Assembly (NCBI RefSeq): GCF_050624435.1
Contig: NW_027457644.1
Coordinates: 495,501 to 559,500, forward strand
DNA: 64,000 nt
Direction of reading: 5' to 3'
From: Tenrec ecaudatus
Taxonomy: Eukaryota; Chordata; Mammalia; Afrosoricida; Tenrecidae
Under the pieces are notes generated by a model, which made no database searches, had not been told where the DNA came from, and was given only the letters and a program-made list of their open reading frames with translations. Shown here piece by piece: positions 24,201 to 37,440 of the stretch. Positions within the stretch are counted from its first letter, which is position 1. Each line of letters begins with the position of its first letter. The position numbers and the translations under genes were made by a program.

Positions 24201-25559
24201 AGGCTTAGGTTAGGGCACCCCTAGGCTTAGGCTAGGGCACCCCTAAGCTTAGGCTAGGGCACCCCTAGGCTTATGCTACGGCACCCCTAGACGTAGGCTA
24301 GGGCACCACTAGGCTTAGGCTAGGGCACCCCTAGGCTAAGGCTAGGGCACCCCTAGGCTTAGGCTAGGGCACCCCTAGGCTAAGGCTAGGGCACCCCTAG
24401 GCTTAGGCTAGGGCAACCCTAGGATTATGCTACAGCTAGGGCTCCCCTAGCCTAAGGCTAGGGCACCCATAGGTTTAGGCTAGGGCACCCCTGGGCTTAG
24501 GCTAGGGCACACCTAGGTTTAGGCTAAGCCTAGGGCTCCCCTAGCCTAAGGCTAGGGCACACTTAGGCTTAGGCTAGGGCACCCCTAGGCTTAGGCTAGG
24601 GCACTCCTAGGCTTAAGCTAAGGCTAGGGCTCCCCGAGTCTAAGTTAGGGCACCCTTAGGCTTAGACTAGGGCACCCCTAGGCTTAGGCTAGGGCACCTC
24701 TAGGTTTAGGCTAGGGCACCCCTAGGCTTAGGTTAAGGCTAGGGCTCCCCTAGCTTAAAGCTAGGGCACCCCTATGCTTAGGCTAGGGCACCCCTAGGCT
24801 TAGGCTAGGGCAACCCTAGGCTTAGGCTAGGGCAGCCCTAGGCTTAGGCTAGGGCACCACTAGGCTTAGGTAGGGAACACCTAGGCTTAGGTTAGGGCAC
24901 ACCAATGCTTAGGCAGTCACCCCTAGACTTAGGCAGGGCCACCCTAGGCTTAGGCTGGGGCACCCCTAGGATTAGGCTAAGGCTAGGGCTCCTCTAGCCT
25001 AACGCTAAGGCATCCCTAGCCTGGGCTAGGGCACCCCTAGGCTTAGGCTAGGGCACCCCTACTCTTAGGCTAGGGCACCCCAAGGATTCGGCTAAGGCGA
25101 GGACTCCCCTAGCCTAAGGCTAGGGTTCCCCTAGGCTTAGGCTAGGGCACCCCTAGACTTAGGCTCGGGCACCCCTAGGCTTAGGCTAGGGCACCCCTAG
25201 GATTAGGCTAAGACTAGGGCTCCTCTAGCCTAACGCTAGGGCATCCCTAAGCTTGGGCTAGGGAACCCCTAGGCTTAGGCTAGGGCACCCCAAGCCTTGG
25301 ACTAGGGCACCCCTAAGCTTAGGCTAGGGCACCCTAGGCTTAGGCTAGGGCACCCCTAGGCTTAGGCTAGGGCACCACTAGGCTTAGGCTAGGTCACCCG
25401 TAGGCTTAGGCTAAGGCTAGGGCTCCCCTAGCCTAAGGTTAGGGCACCACTTGGCTTAGGCTAGGGCACCCCTAGGCTTAGGCTAGGAGACCCGTAGGCT
25501 TAGGCTAGGGCACCCCTAGTCTTAGGATACGGCACCCTAGGCTTAGGCTAAGGCTAGGG

Positions 25560-25864
25560 CTCCACTAGACTAAGGCTAGGGCACCCCTAGCCTTAGGCTA
25601 GGGAACCCCTAGGCTTAGGCTAGGGCAACACTAGGCTTATGCTAGGGTACACCTAGGCTTACGCTAGGGCACCCATAGGCTTAGGTTAAGGCTAGGGCTC
25701 CCATAATCTAAGGCTAGGGCACCCCTAGGCTTAGGCTAGAGCACCCCTAGGCTTAGGCTAGGGCACCCCTAGGCTTAGGCTAGGGCATCCCTAAGCTTAG
25801 GCTAGGGTACCCCTAGGCTTAGGCTAAGGCTAGGGCTCCCCTTGCCTAACACTAGGGCACCCCT
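25560..25864 (+). repeat. Second copy of the 23896 duplication
   Basis: Offset 1664 from the first copy. Just upstream, the GTCTTAGGATACGGCACCC unit at 25519 matches 23601 at a different offset (1918), showing an additional length change of about 254 bp between the copies. Confidence 0.8.
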
Positions 25865-27850
25865 AGGCTTAGGCTAGGGCACCCCTAGGCTAAGGCTAGG
25901 GTACCCCTAGGCTTACGCTAGGGCACCCCTAGACTTAGGCTAGGGCACCCCATTGCTTAGGCTAGGGCACCCCTAGGCTTAGACTAAGGATAGGGCTCCC
26001 CTAGCCTAAGGCTAGGTCACCCCTAGGCTTAGGCTAGGGAACCCCTAGGTATAGGCTAGGGCACCCCAAGGCTTACGCTAAGGCTAGGGCTCCCCTAGCC
26101 TAACGCTAGGGCATCCCTAGCCTGGGCTAGGGCACCCGTAGGCTTAGGCTAGGGCACCCCTAGTCTTAGGCTAGGGCACCCCTAGGCTTAGGCTAAGGCT
26201 TGGGCTACTCTAGCCTAACGCTAGGGCATCAATAGCCTGGGCTAGGGCACCCGTAGGCTTAGGCTAGGGCACCCCTTGGCTTAGGTAGGGAACCCCTAGG
26301 CTTAGGTTAGGGCACCCCTTGGCTTAGCCTAAGGCTAGGGCTCTCCTAGCCTAAGGCTAGGTCACTCCTAGGCTTAGGCTAGGGAACCCCTAGGTTTAGG
26401 CTAGGGCGCCCCAAGGCTTACGCTAAGACTAGGGCTTCCCTAGCCTAAGGTTAGGGCACGCGTAGGCTTAGGCTAGGGCACCCCTAGTCTTAGGCTAGGG
26501 CACCCCTAGGCTTAGGCTAAGGCTAGGGTTCCCCTAGCCTAAGGCTAGGGCACCCCTAGGCTTAGGCTAGGGCACCCCTAAGCTTAGGCTAGGGCACCCC
26601 ATAGCTTAGGATAGGGCACCCGTAGGCTTAGGCTAAGGCTAGGGCTCCACTATACTAAGGCTAGGGCACCCCTAGCCTTAGGCTAGGGCACCCCTAGGCT
26701 TAGGCTAGAGCACTCCTAGGCTTAGGCTAAGGCAAGGGCTCAGCTAGCTTAAGGCTGGGGCACCCCTAGGCTTAGGCTAGGGCACCCCTAGGCTTAGGGT
26801 AGGGCACTCCTATACTAAGGCTAGGGCACCCCTAGGCTTAGGATAAGGCTAGGGCTCCCCTAGCCTAAGGCTAGGATACCCCTAGGCTTAGGCTACGGCA
26901 CCCTTAGGCTTAGGCTCGGGCACCCCTAGGCTTAGGCTAGGGCACCCCTAGGCGTAGGCTAGGGCACCCCTAGGCTTACGCTAGGGCACCCCTAAGCTTA
27001 GGCTAGGGCACCCCTAGTCTTAGGCTAGGGTACCCCTAGGCTTAGGATAAGGCAAGGGCTCCCATAGCCTAAGGCTAGGGCACACCTAGGCTTAGGCTAG
27101 GGTACCCCTTAGCTTAGGCTAGGGCACCCCTAGGCTTAGGCTAGGGCACCCCTAGACTTAGGCTAAGGCTAGGGCTCAGCTAGCCTAAGGCTAGGGCACC
27201 CCTAGGCTTAGGCTTGGGCACTCCTAGGCTTAGGATAGGGCACCCCTAGGCTTAGGCTAGGGCACCCCTAGGCTTAGGCTAAGGCTGGGGCTCCACTAGA
27301 CTAAGGCTAGGGCACCCCTAGGCTTAGGCTAGGGCACCCCTAACCTTAGGCTAGGGCACCCCTAGGCTTAGGCTAGTGCACCCCTAGGCTTAGGCTAAGG
27401 CACCCCGAGGCTTAGGCTAGGGCACCACTAGGCTTAGGCTAAGGCTAGGGCTCCCCTAGCCTAAGGCTTGGGCACCGCTAGGCTTAGGCTTTGGCACCCC
27501 TAGGTTTAGGCTAGGGCACCCCTAGTCTTAGGCTAGGGCACCCCTAGGCTTAGGCTAAGGCTAGGGTTACCCTAGCCTAAGCCTCGGGCACGCCTAGGCT
27601 TAGGCTAGGGCACCCCAAGGCTTAGGCTCCAGCACCCCTAGTCTTAGGATACTGCACTCCTAGGCTTAGGCTAAGGCTAGGTCTCCTCTAGCCTAAGGCT
27701 ATGGCACCCCTAGGCTTAGGCTAGGGCACCCCTAGGCTTAGGCTAGGGCACCCCTAGGCTTAGGCTAAGGCTAGGGCTCCCCTAGACTAAGGCTAAGGTA
27801 CCCATAGGCTTAGGCTAGGGCACCCCTAGACTTAGGCTTGGGCACCCTTA

Positions 27851-28910
27851 GTCTTAGGTAGGGAACACCTAGGCTTAGGTTAGGGCACCCCTAGGCTTAG
27901 GCTGGGGCACCCCTAGGCTTAGGCTAAGGCTAGGGCTCCCCTAGACTAAGGCTAAGGTACCCATAGGCTTAGGCTAGGGCACCCCTAGACTTAGGCTAGG
28001 GCACCCCTTGGCTTAGGCTAGGGCACCCCTAGGCTTAGGCTAAGTCTAGGGCTACTCTAGCCTAACGCTAGGGCATCCCTAGCCTGGGCAAGGGCACCCG
28101 TAGGCTTAGGCTAGGGCACACCTTGGCTTAGGTAGGGAACTCCTAGGCTTAGGTTAGGGCCCCCTAGGCTTAGGCTGGGGCACCCCTAGACTTAGGCTAA
28201 GGCTAGGGCTCCCCTAGACTAAAGCTAGGGTACCCCTAGGCTTAGGCTAGGGCACCCCTAGACTTAGGCTAGGACACCCCTAGGCTTAGGCTAGGGCACC
28301 CCTAGGCTTAGACTAAGGCTAGGGCTCCCCTAGCCTAAGGCTAGGTCACCCCTAGGCTTAGGCTAGGGAACCCCTAGGTTTAGGCTAGGGCGCCCCAAGG
28401 CTTACGCTAAGACTAGGGCTCCCCTAGCCTAAGGTTAGGGCACCGTAGGCTTAGGCTAGGGCACCCCTAGTCTTAGGCTAGGGCACCCCTAGGCTTAGGC
28501 TAAGGCTAGGGCTCCCCTAGCCTAAGGCTAGGGCACCCCTAGGCTTAGACTGGGCACCCCTAGGCTTAGGCTAGGGCACCCCATGGCTTTGGATAGGGCA
28601 CCCGTAGGCGTAGGCTAATGCTAGGGCTCCACTAGACTAAGGCCAAGGCACCCCTAGCCTTAGGCTAGGGCACCCCTAGGCTTAGGCTAGGGCACTCCTA
28701 GGCTTAGGCTAAGACAAGGGCTCAGCTAGCCTAAGGCTAGGGCACCCCTAGGCTTAGGATAGGGCACCCCTAGGCTTAGGGTAGGGCACTCCTAGACTAA
28801 GGCTAGGGCACCCCTAGGCTTAGGCTATGGCACCCCTAGGCTTAGGGTAGGGCACTCTAGGCTTATGCTAGGGCACATCTAGGCTTAGGCTAGGGCACCC
28901 CTAGGCTTAG
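27851..28910 (+). repeat. 1.05-kb block repeated at 32672-33716 (period about 4.84 kb)
   Basis: The unit GTCTTAGGTAGGGAAC at 27851 recurs at 32672. The match then continues through the window-start sequence (28212 corresponds to 1 and to 33056). The offset rises from 4821 to 4844 because the right copy has one additional 22-mer (a repeated TTGGCTTAGG unit near 32840). This gives the left context of the head block that is missing at the window edge. Confidence 0.8.
28212..28910 (+). repeat. Diverged copy of the window's first 0.7 kb
   Basis: This matches 1-700 at an offset of about 28210, including CCGTAGGCTTAGG at 28444, CCATGGCTTTGGATAGGG, CTCCTAGACTAAG and ACATCTAGGC. There are several substitutions and one-base indels, so it is older than the 33056 copy. 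A shorter third copy of the first 0.3 kb is at 29807-30110. Confidence 0.8.
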
Positions 28911-30300
28911 GCTAAGGCTAGGGCTCCACTAGACTAAAGCTAGGGCACCCCTAGGCTTAGGCTAGTGCACCCCTAGGCTTAGTCTAAGGCTAGGTCACCC
29001 CTGGGCTTAGGCTAAGGCACCACTAGGCTTAGGTTAGGGCACCCCTAGGCTTAGGCTAGGGCACTCCTAGGCTTAGGCTAGGGCACCCCTAAGCTGAGGC
29101 TAGGGCACCCATAGGCTTAGGCTAAGGCAAGGCCTCCCCTAGCCTAAGGCTAGGGCACCCCTAGCTTAGGCGAGGGCACCCCAAGGCTTCAGCTAAGGCG
29201 AGGACTCCCGTAGCCTAAGGCTAGGGTACCCCTAGGCTTAGGCTAGGGCACCCCTAGACTTAGGCTAGGGCACCCTTAAGCTTAGGCTATGGCACCCCTA
29301 GGCTTAGACTAAGGCTAGGGCTCCCCTAGCCTAAGGCTAGGTCACCCCTGGGCTTAGGCTAGGGAACCCCTCGGTTAAGGCTAGGGAGCCCCAAGGCTTA
29401 CGCTAATGCTAAGGCTCCCCTAGCCTAACGCTAGGGCATCCCTAGCCTGGGCTAGGGCACCTGTAGGCTTAGGCTACGGCACACCTAGGCTTAGGTAGGG
29501 AACCCCTAGGCTTAGATTAGGGCACCCCTAGGCTTAGGCTGGGGCACCCCTAAGCTTAGGCTAAGGTTAGGGCTCCCCTAGACTAAGGCTAAGGTACCCC
29601 TAGGCTTAGGCTAGGGCACCCCTAGACTTAGGCTAGGGCACCCCTTGGCTTAGGCTAGGGCACCACTAGGCTTAGGTTAAGGCTAGGGCTACACTAGCCT
29701 AACACTAGGGCATCCCTAGCCTGGGCTAGGGCACCCGTAGGCTTAGGTTAGCGCACCCCTAGGCTTTGGCTGGGGCACCTCTAGACTTAGGCTAAGGCTA
29801 GGGCTCCCCTAGACTAAAGTTTGGGTACCCCTAGGCTTAGGCTAGGGCACACCTAGACTTAGGCTAGGGCACCCCTAGGCTTAGGCTAGGGCACCCCTAG
29901 GCTTAGACTAAGGCTAGGGCTCCCCTACCCTAAGGCTAGGTCACCCCTAGGCTTAGGCTAGGGAACCCCTAGGTTTAGGCTAGGGCGCCCCAAGGCTAAC
30001 GCTAAGACTAGGGCTCCCCTAGCCTAAGGTTAGGGCACCGTTGGCTTAGGCTAGGGCACCCCTTGTCTTAGGCTAGGGCACCCCTAGGCTTAGGCTAAGG
30101 CTAGGGCTCCCCTAGCTTAAGGCTAGAGCACCCCTAGGCTTAGGCTAGGGCACCCCTAGGCTTAGGTTAGGGTACCCCTAGGCTTAGGCTAGGGCACCCC
30201 TAGGCTTAGGATAGGACACCACTAGGCTTAGGCTAGGGCACCCCTAAGCTTAGGCTAAGCCTAGGGCTCCCCTTGCCTAAGGATAGGGCACCGCTAGGCT
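28911..30300 (+). repeat. Diverged mosaic of left-block units
   Basis: This continuous monomer array contains units resembling 5.3-5.9 kb (GGCGAGGACTCC, CCTCGGTTAAGG, GGGAGCCCCAAGG near 29.2-29.4 kb) and then a 0.3-kb copy of the window start at 29807 (offset 29806 to position 1). I see nothing other than satellite here. Confidence 0.72.
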
Positions 30301-32040
30301 TAGGCTAGGGCACCCCTAGGCTTAGGCTAGGGCAGCCATAGGCTTCGGCTAAGGCTAGGGATCATCTAGCCTAAGGCCTGGGCACCGCTAGGCTTAGGCT
30401 AGGGCACCCCTAGGCTTAGGCTAATGCACCCCTAGGCTTAGTCTAAGGCTAGGTCACCCCTAGGCTTAGGCTAAGGCACCACTAGGCTTAGGCTAGGGCA
30501 CCCCTAGGCTTATGCTAGTTTACTCCTAGGCTTAGTCTAGGGCACCCCAAGGCTTTGGCTAAGGCGGGGACTCCCCAAGCCTAAGGCTAGGGTACCCCTA
30601 GGCTTAGGCTGGGCACCCCTAGACTTAGGCTAAGGCACCCTTAGGCTTAGGCTAGGGCACCCCTAGGATTAGACTAAGGCTAGGGCTCCCCTAGCCTAAG
30701 GCTAGGTCACCCCTGGGCTTAGGCTAGGGAACCCCTCGGTTAAGGCTAGGGAGCCCCAAGGCTTACGCTAATGCTAGGGCTCCCCTAGCCTAACGCTAGG
30801 GCATCCCTAGCCTGGGCTAGGGCACCCGTAGGCTTAGGCTAGGGCACACCTAGGCTTAGGTAGGGAACCCCTAGGCTTAGGTTAGGGCATCCCTAGGCTT
30901 AGGCTGGGGCACCCCTAGGCTTAGGCTAAGGCTAGGGCTCCCCTACACTAAGGCTAAGTTACCCCTAGGCTTAGGCTAGGGCACCCCTTGGCTTAGGCTA
31001 GGGCACCCCTAGGCTTAGGCTAAGGCTAGGGCTCCTCTAGCCTAACGCTAGGGCATCCCTAGCCTGGGCTAGGGCACACGTAGGCTTAGTCTAGGGCACC
31101 CTTATGCTTAGGTAGGGAACCCCTAGGCTTAGGTTATGGCACCCCTAGGCTTAGGCTGGGGCACCCCTAGACTTATGCTAGGGCACCCCTAGGCTTAGGC
31201 TAGGGCACCCCTAGTCTTAGACAAAGGCTAGGGCTCCACTAGCCTAAGGCTAGGTCACCCCTAGGCTTAGGCTAGGGAACCCCTAGGTTTAGGCTAGGGC
31301 GCCCCAAGGCTTACGCTAAGGCTAGGGCTCCCCGAGCCTAAGGTTAGGGCACTAGTAGGCTTAGGCTAGGGCACCCCTAGTCTTAGGCTAGGGCACCCCT
31401 AGGCTTAGGCTAAGGCTAGGGCTCCCCTAGCCTAAGGCTAGGCCACCCCAAGGCTTAGGTTAGGGCACCCCTAGGCTTAGGCTAGGGCACCCCATGGCTT
31501 AGGATAGGGCAACCGTAGGCGTAGGCTAAGGCTAGGGCTCCACTAGACTAAGGCTAGTGCACCCCTAGCCTTAGGCTTGGGCACCCCTAGACTTAGGCTA
31601 GGGCACCCCTAGGCTTTGGGTAGGGCACTCCTAGGCTAAGGCTAGGGCACCCCTAGGCTTGGGATAAGTCTAGGGCTCCCCTAGCCTAAGGCTAGGACAC
31701 CCCTAGGCTTAGGCTACGGCACCCCTAGGCTTAGGCTCGGGCACCCCTAGGCTTAGGCTCGGGCACCCCTAGGCTTAGGCTAGGGCACCCCTAGGCTTAG
31801 GCTAGGGCACCCTTAGGCTTACGCTAGGGCACCCCTAAGCTTAGGCTAGGGCACCGCTAGTCTTAGGCTAGGGCACCCCTAGGCTTAGGCTAAGGCAAGG
31901 GCTCCCCTAGCCTAAGGCTAGGGCACCCCTAGGCTTAGGCTAGGGCACCCCTTGGCTTAGGCTAGGGTACGCCTAGGCTTAGGCTAGGGCACCCCTAGAC
32001 TTAGGCTAAGGCTAGGGCTCAGCTAGCCTAAGGCTAGGGC
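30300..32040 (+). repeat. Diverged 1.74-kb copy of 1502-3242
   Basis: The offset is a constant 28798 from GGGCAGCCATAGGCTTCGG (30331) through the CCCTTATGCTTAGG unit (31100) to about 32040. Substitutions are clearly more frequent than between 1-10 kb and 33-43 kb. It is joined upstream at about 30300 to 870-985-type units, so the equivalent of about 985-1500 is missing between them. Confidence 0.83.
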
Positions 32041-33055
32041 ACCCCTAGGCTTAAGCAAGGGCACCCCTAGGCTTAGAGTAGGGCACCCCTAGGCTTAGGC
32101 TAGGGCACCCCTAGGCTTAGGCTAAGGCTACGGCACCCCTAGGCTTAGGCTAGGGCACCCCAAGGCTTAGGCTCCGGCATCCCTAGTCTTAGGATAGGGC
32201 ACTCCTAGGCTTAGGCTAAGGCTAGGGCTCCTCTAGCCTAAGGCTATGGCACCCCTAGGCTTAGGCTAGGGCACCCCTAGGCTTAGACTAGGGCACCCCT
32301 AGGCTTAGGCTAGGGCACCCCTAGGTTTAGGCTTAGGCTAGGGATCAGCTAGCCTAAAGCTAGGGCAAGCCTAGGCGTAGGCTAGGGCACCCCTAAGCTT
32401 AGGGTAGGGCACCCCTAGGTTTAGGGTAGGGCACCCCTCGGCTTAGGCTAGGGCACGCCTAGGCTTAGGCTGGGGCACCCCTAGGCTTAGGCTAAGGCTA
32501 GTGTTCCCCTAGCCTAAGGCTAGGGCAACACTAGGGTTAGGTTAGGGCACCCCTAGGCTTAGGCTAGGGAACCCCTAGGTTTAGGCTAGGGCGCCCCAAG
32601 GCTTACGCTAAGGCTAGGGCTCCCCTAGCCTAAGGTTAGGGCACCCGTAGGCTTAGGCTAGGGCACCCCTAGTCTTAGGTAGGGAACCCCTAGGCTTAGG
32701 TTAGGGCACCCCTAGGCTTAGGCTGGGGCACCCCTAGGCTTACGCTAAGGCTAGGGCTCCCCTAGACTAAGGCTAAGGTACCCCTAGGCTTAGGCTAGGG
32801 CACCGCTAGACTTAGGCTAGGGCACCCCTTGGCTTAGGCTAGGGCACCCCTTGGCTTAGGCTAGGGCACCCCTTGGCTTAGGCTAAGGCTAGGGCTACAC
32901 TAGCCTAACGCTAGGGCATCCCTAGCCTGGGCTAGGGCACCCGTAGGCTTAGGATAGGGCACCCCTTGGCTTAGGTAGGGAACCCCTAGGCTTAGGTTAG
33001 CGCACCCGTAGGCTTAGGCTGGGGCACCCCTAGACTTAGGCTAAGGCTAGGGCTC
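32040..33055 (+). repeat. Mosaic leading into the large second copy
   Basis: 32130-32545 matches 1074-1489 at offset 31056-31057 (markers GCTCCGGCAT, GGATCAGCTAGCC, GTGTTCCCC). 32560-32690 resembles the GGCGCCCCAAGG section of the window start, and 32672-33055 matches 27851-28211. These are short reused pieces in monomer phase with no other content. Confidence 0.75.
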
Positions 33056-36000
33056 CCCTAGACTAAAGGTAGGGTACCCCTAGGCTTACGCTAGGGCACC
33101 CCTAGACTTAGGCTAGGGCACCCCTAGGCTTAGGCTAGGGCACCCCTAGGCTTAGACTAAGGCTAGGGCTCCCCTAGCCTAAGGCTAGGTCACCCCTAGG
33201 CTTAGGCTAGGGAACCCCTAGGTTTAGGCTAGGGCGCCCCAAGGCTTACGCTAAGACTAGGGCTCCCCTAGCCTAAGGTTAGGGCACCGTAGGCTTAGGC
33301 TAGGGCACCCCTTGTCTTAGGCTAGGGCACCCCTAGGCTTAGGCTAAGGCTAGGGCTCCCCTAGCCTAAGGCTAGAGCACCCCTAGGATTAGGCTAGGGC
33401 ACCCCTAGGCTTAGGCTAGGGCACCCCATGGCTTAGGATAGGGCACCCGTAGGTGTAGGCTAGGCTAGGGCTCCACTAGACTAAGGCTAGGGCACCCCTA
33501 GCCTTAGGCTAGGGCACCCCTAGGCTTAGGCTAGGGTACTCCTAGGCTTAGGCTAAGACAAGGGCTCAGCTAGCCTAAGGCTAGGGCACCCCTAGGCTTA
33601 GTCTAGGGCACCCCTAGGCTTAGGCTAGGGCACTCCTAGACTAAGCCTAGGGCACCCCTAGGCTTAGGCTAGGGCACCCCTAGGCTTAGGGTAGGGCACC
33701 CCTAGGCTTAGGCTAAGGCTAGGGCTCCCCTTGCCTAAGGATACGGCACCGCTTGGCTTAGGCTAGGGCACCCCTAGGTTTAGGCTAGGGCACCCCTAGT
33801 CTTAGGTTAGGGCACCCCTAGGCTTAGGCTAAGGCTAGGGCTACACTAGCCTAAGCCTTGGGTACCCCTAGGCTTAGGCTAGGGCACCCCAAGGAGTAGG
33901 CTCCGGCACCCCTAGTCTTAGGATAGGGCACTCCTAGGCTTAGGCTAAGGCTAGGGCTCCTCTAGCCTAAGGCTATGGCACCCCTAGGCTTAGGCTAGGG
34001 CACCCCTAGGCTTAGACTAGGGCACCACTAGGCTTAGGCTAGGCACCCCTAGGTTTAGGCTTAGGCTAGGGCTCAGCTAGCCTAAGGCTAGGGCAAGCCT
34101 AGGCTTAGGCTAGGGCACCCCTAATCTTAGGGTAGGGCACCCCTAGGTTTAGGGTAGGGCACCCCTCGGCTTAGGCTAGGGCACGCCTAGGCTTAGGCTA
34201 GGGCACCGCTAGGCTTAGGCTAAGGCTAGTGTTCCCCTAGCCTAAGGCTAGGGCACCACTAGGGTTAGGCTAGGGCACCCCTAGGCTTAGGCTAGGGCAC
34301 CCCTAGGCTTAGGCTAGGGCAGCCATAGGCTTCGGCTAAGGCTAGGGATCATCTAGCCTAAGGCCTGGGCACCCCTAGGCTTAGGCTAGGGCACCCCTAG
34401 GCTTAGGCTAATGCACCCCTAGGCTTAGTCTAAGGCTAGGTCACCCCCAGGCTTAGGCTAAGGCACCACTAGGCTTAGGCTAGGGCACCCCTAGGCTTAG
34501 GCTAGGGTACTCCTAGGCTTAGGCTAGGGCACCCCAAGGCTTTGGCTAAGGCGAGGACTCCCCAAGTCTAAGGCTAGGGTACCCCTAGGCTTAGGCTGGG
34601 CACCCCTAGACTTAGGCTAAGGCACCCTTAGGCTTAGGCTAGGGCACCCCTAGGCTTAGACTAAGGCTAGGGCTCCCCTAGCCTAAGGCTAGGTCACCCC
34701 TGGGCTTAGGCTAGGGAACCCCTCAGTTAAGGCTAGGGAGCCCCAAGACTTACGCTAATGCTAGGGCTCCCCTAGCCTAACGCTAGGGCATCCCTAGCCT
34801 GGGCTAGGGCACCCGTAGGCTTAGGCTAGGGCACACCTAGGCTTAGGTAGGGAACCCCTAGGCTTAGGTTAGGGCACCCCTAGGCTTAGGCGGGGGCATC
34901 CCTAGGCTTAGGCTAAGGCTAGGGCTCCCCTAGACTAAGGCTAAGATACCCCTAGGCTTAGGCTAGGGCACCCCTTGGCTTAGGCTAGGGCACCCCTAGG
35001 CTTAGGCTAAGACTAGGGCTCCTCTAGCCTAACGCTAGGGCATCCCTAGCCTGGGCTAGGGCACACGTACGCTTAGTCTAGGGCACCCTTATGCTTAGGT
35101 AGGGAACCCCTAGGCTTAGGTTATGGCACCCCTAGGCTTAGGCTGGGGCACCCCTAGACTTATGCTAGGGCACCCCTAGGCTTAGGCTAGGGAACCCCTA
35201 GGCTTAGACAAAGGCTAGGGCTCCCCTAGCCTAAGGCTAGGTCACACCTAGGCTTAGGCTAGGGAACCCCTAGTTTTAGGCTAGGGCGCCCCAAGGCTTA
35301 CGCTAAGGCTAGGGCTCCCCTAGCCTAAGGTTAGGGCACCCGTAGGCTTAGGCTAGGGCTTAGGCTAGGGCACCCCTAGGCTTAGGCTAAGGCTAGGGGT
35401 TCCCTAGCCTAAGGCTAGGCCACCCAAAGGCTTAGGTTAGGGCACCCCTAGGCTTAGGCTAGGGCACCCCATGGCTTAGGATAGGGCAACCGTAGGCGTA
35501 GGCTAAGGCTAGGGCTCCACTAGACTAAGGCTAGGGCACCCCTAGCCTTAGGCTGGGGCACCCCTAGGCTTAGGCTAGGGCACCCCTAGGCTTTGGGTAG
35601 GGCACTCCTAGGCTAAGGCTAGGGCACCCCTAGGCTTAGGATAAGTCTAGGGCTCCCCTAGCCTAAGGCTAGGACACCCCTAGGCATAGGCTACGGCACC
35701 CCTAGGCTTAGGCTCGGGCACCTCTAGGCTTAGGCTCGGGCACCCCTAGACTTAGGCTAGGGCACCCCTAGGCTTAGGCTAGGGCACCCCTAGGCTTACG
35801 CTAGGGCACCCCTAAGCTTAGGCTAGGGCACCCCTAGTCTTAGGCTAGGGCACCCCTAGGCATAGGCTAAGGCAACGGCTCCCCTAGCCTAAGGCTAGGG
35901 CACCCCTAGGCTTAGGCTAGGGCACCCCTTGGCTTAGGCTAGGGTACGCCTAGGCTTAGGCTAGGGCACCCCTAGACTTAGGCTAAGGCTAGGGCTCAGC

Positions 36001-37424
36001 TAGCCTTAGGCTAGGGCACCCCTAGGTTTAGGCTAGCGCACCCCTAGGCTTAGAGTAGGGCACCCCTAGGCTTAGGCTAGGGCACATCTAGGCTTAGGCT
36101 AGGGCACCCCTAGGCTTAGGCTAAGGCTAGGGCTCCACTAGACTAAGGCTAGGGCACCCCTAGGCTTAGGCTAGGGCACCCCTAGGTTTAGGCTAGGGCA
36201 CCCCTAGGCTTAGGCTAAGGTTAGGGCTCCCATAGACTAAGGTTAGGGCACCCCTAGGCTTAGTCTAGGGCACCCCTAGGCTTAGGATAGGACACCACTA
36301 GGCTTAGGCTAGGGAACCACTAGGCTTAGGTTAAGGCTAGGGCTCCCCTAGCCTAAGGCTAGGGCACCCCTAGGCTTAGGCTGGGGCACCCCTAGGCTTA
36401 GGCTAAGGCTAGGGCTACCCTAACCTAACCCTAGGGCACCCCTAGGCCTAGGCTAGGGCACCCCAAGGCTTAGTCCCCGGCACCCCTAGTCTTAGGATAG
36501 GGCACCCCTAGGCTTAGGCTAAGGCTAGGGCTCCTCTAGCCTAAGGCTATGGCACCCCTAGGCTTAGGCTAGGGCACCCCTAGGCTAACGCTAGGGCACC
36601 CCTAGGCTTAGGCTAGGGCACCCCAAGTCTTAGGCTCCGGAACCCCTAGTCTTAGGATAGGGCACCCCTAGGCTTAGGCTAAGGCTAGGGCTCCTCTAGC
36701 CTAAGGCTAGGGCACCACTAGGGTTAGGCTAGGGCACCCCTAGGCTTAGGCTAGGGCACCCCTAGGCTTAGGCTAGGGCACCCCTAGGCTTAGGCTAGGG
36801 TACCCCTAGGCTTAGGCTAGGACATATCTAGGCTTAGGCTAAGGCTACGGCTCCCCTAGCCTAAGGCTAGGGCACCCCTTGGCTTAGGCGAGGGGACCCC
36901 TAGGCTTAGGCTAGGGCACCCCTAGGCTTAGGCTTAGGCTAGGGCTCAGCTAGCCTAAGGCTAGGGCAAGCCTAGACTTAGGCTAGTGCACCCCTAGGCT
37001 TAGGGTAGGGCACCCCTAGGCTTTGGGTAGGGCACCCCTAGGCTTTGGGTAGGGCACCCCTAGGGTTAGGCTAGGGCACGCCTAGGCTTAGACTAGGGCA
37101 CCCCTAGGCTAAGGCTAGGGCACCCCTAGGTTTAGGCTCGGGCAACCCTAGGCTTAGGCTAGGGCAGCCATAGGCTTAGGCTAAGGCTGGGCTCCTCTAT
37201 CCTAAGGCCTGGGCACCCCTAGGCTTAGGCTAGGGCCCCCCTAGGCTTAGGCTAGGGCACCCCTAGGGTTAGGCTAGGGCACCCCTAGGCTTAGGCTAGG
37301 TCTAGAGGATCCCTTGGCTTAGGCTAAGGCACTCCTAGGCTTAGGCTAAGGCTAGGGCTCCTCTAGCCTAAGGCTATGGCACCCCTAGGCTTAGGCTAGG
37401 GCACCCCTAGGCTTACGCTAGGGC

Positions 37425-37440
37425 ACCCCTAGGCTTAGCA
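37425..37440 (+). other. 44-bp (two-monomer) deletion site private to copy b
   Basis: Here GCACCCCTAGG runs directly into CTTAGCATAGGG. In the other copies (4660-4710 and 45360-45410) two additional units with CCCCAAGG and GCTCCGGC lie between. The change in offset from 7928 to 7972 gives exactly 44 bp. Being absent from copy c, it arose in copy b after the b/c duplication, or was repaired in c. Confidence 0.85.

Larger units (their letters stand above)
17681..28211 (+). repeat. Older, heterogeneous stretch of the array
   Basis: The same 22/28-bp monomers continue without interruption, but no part longer than about 0.9 kb matches another part of the window closely. Variant units are more mixed and short copies are scattered at several spacings. 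The BamHI landmark occurs only at 19252 and 20697. I see no gene, transposon or unique sequence. This looks like array that has not been homogenised recently. Confidence 0.8.
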
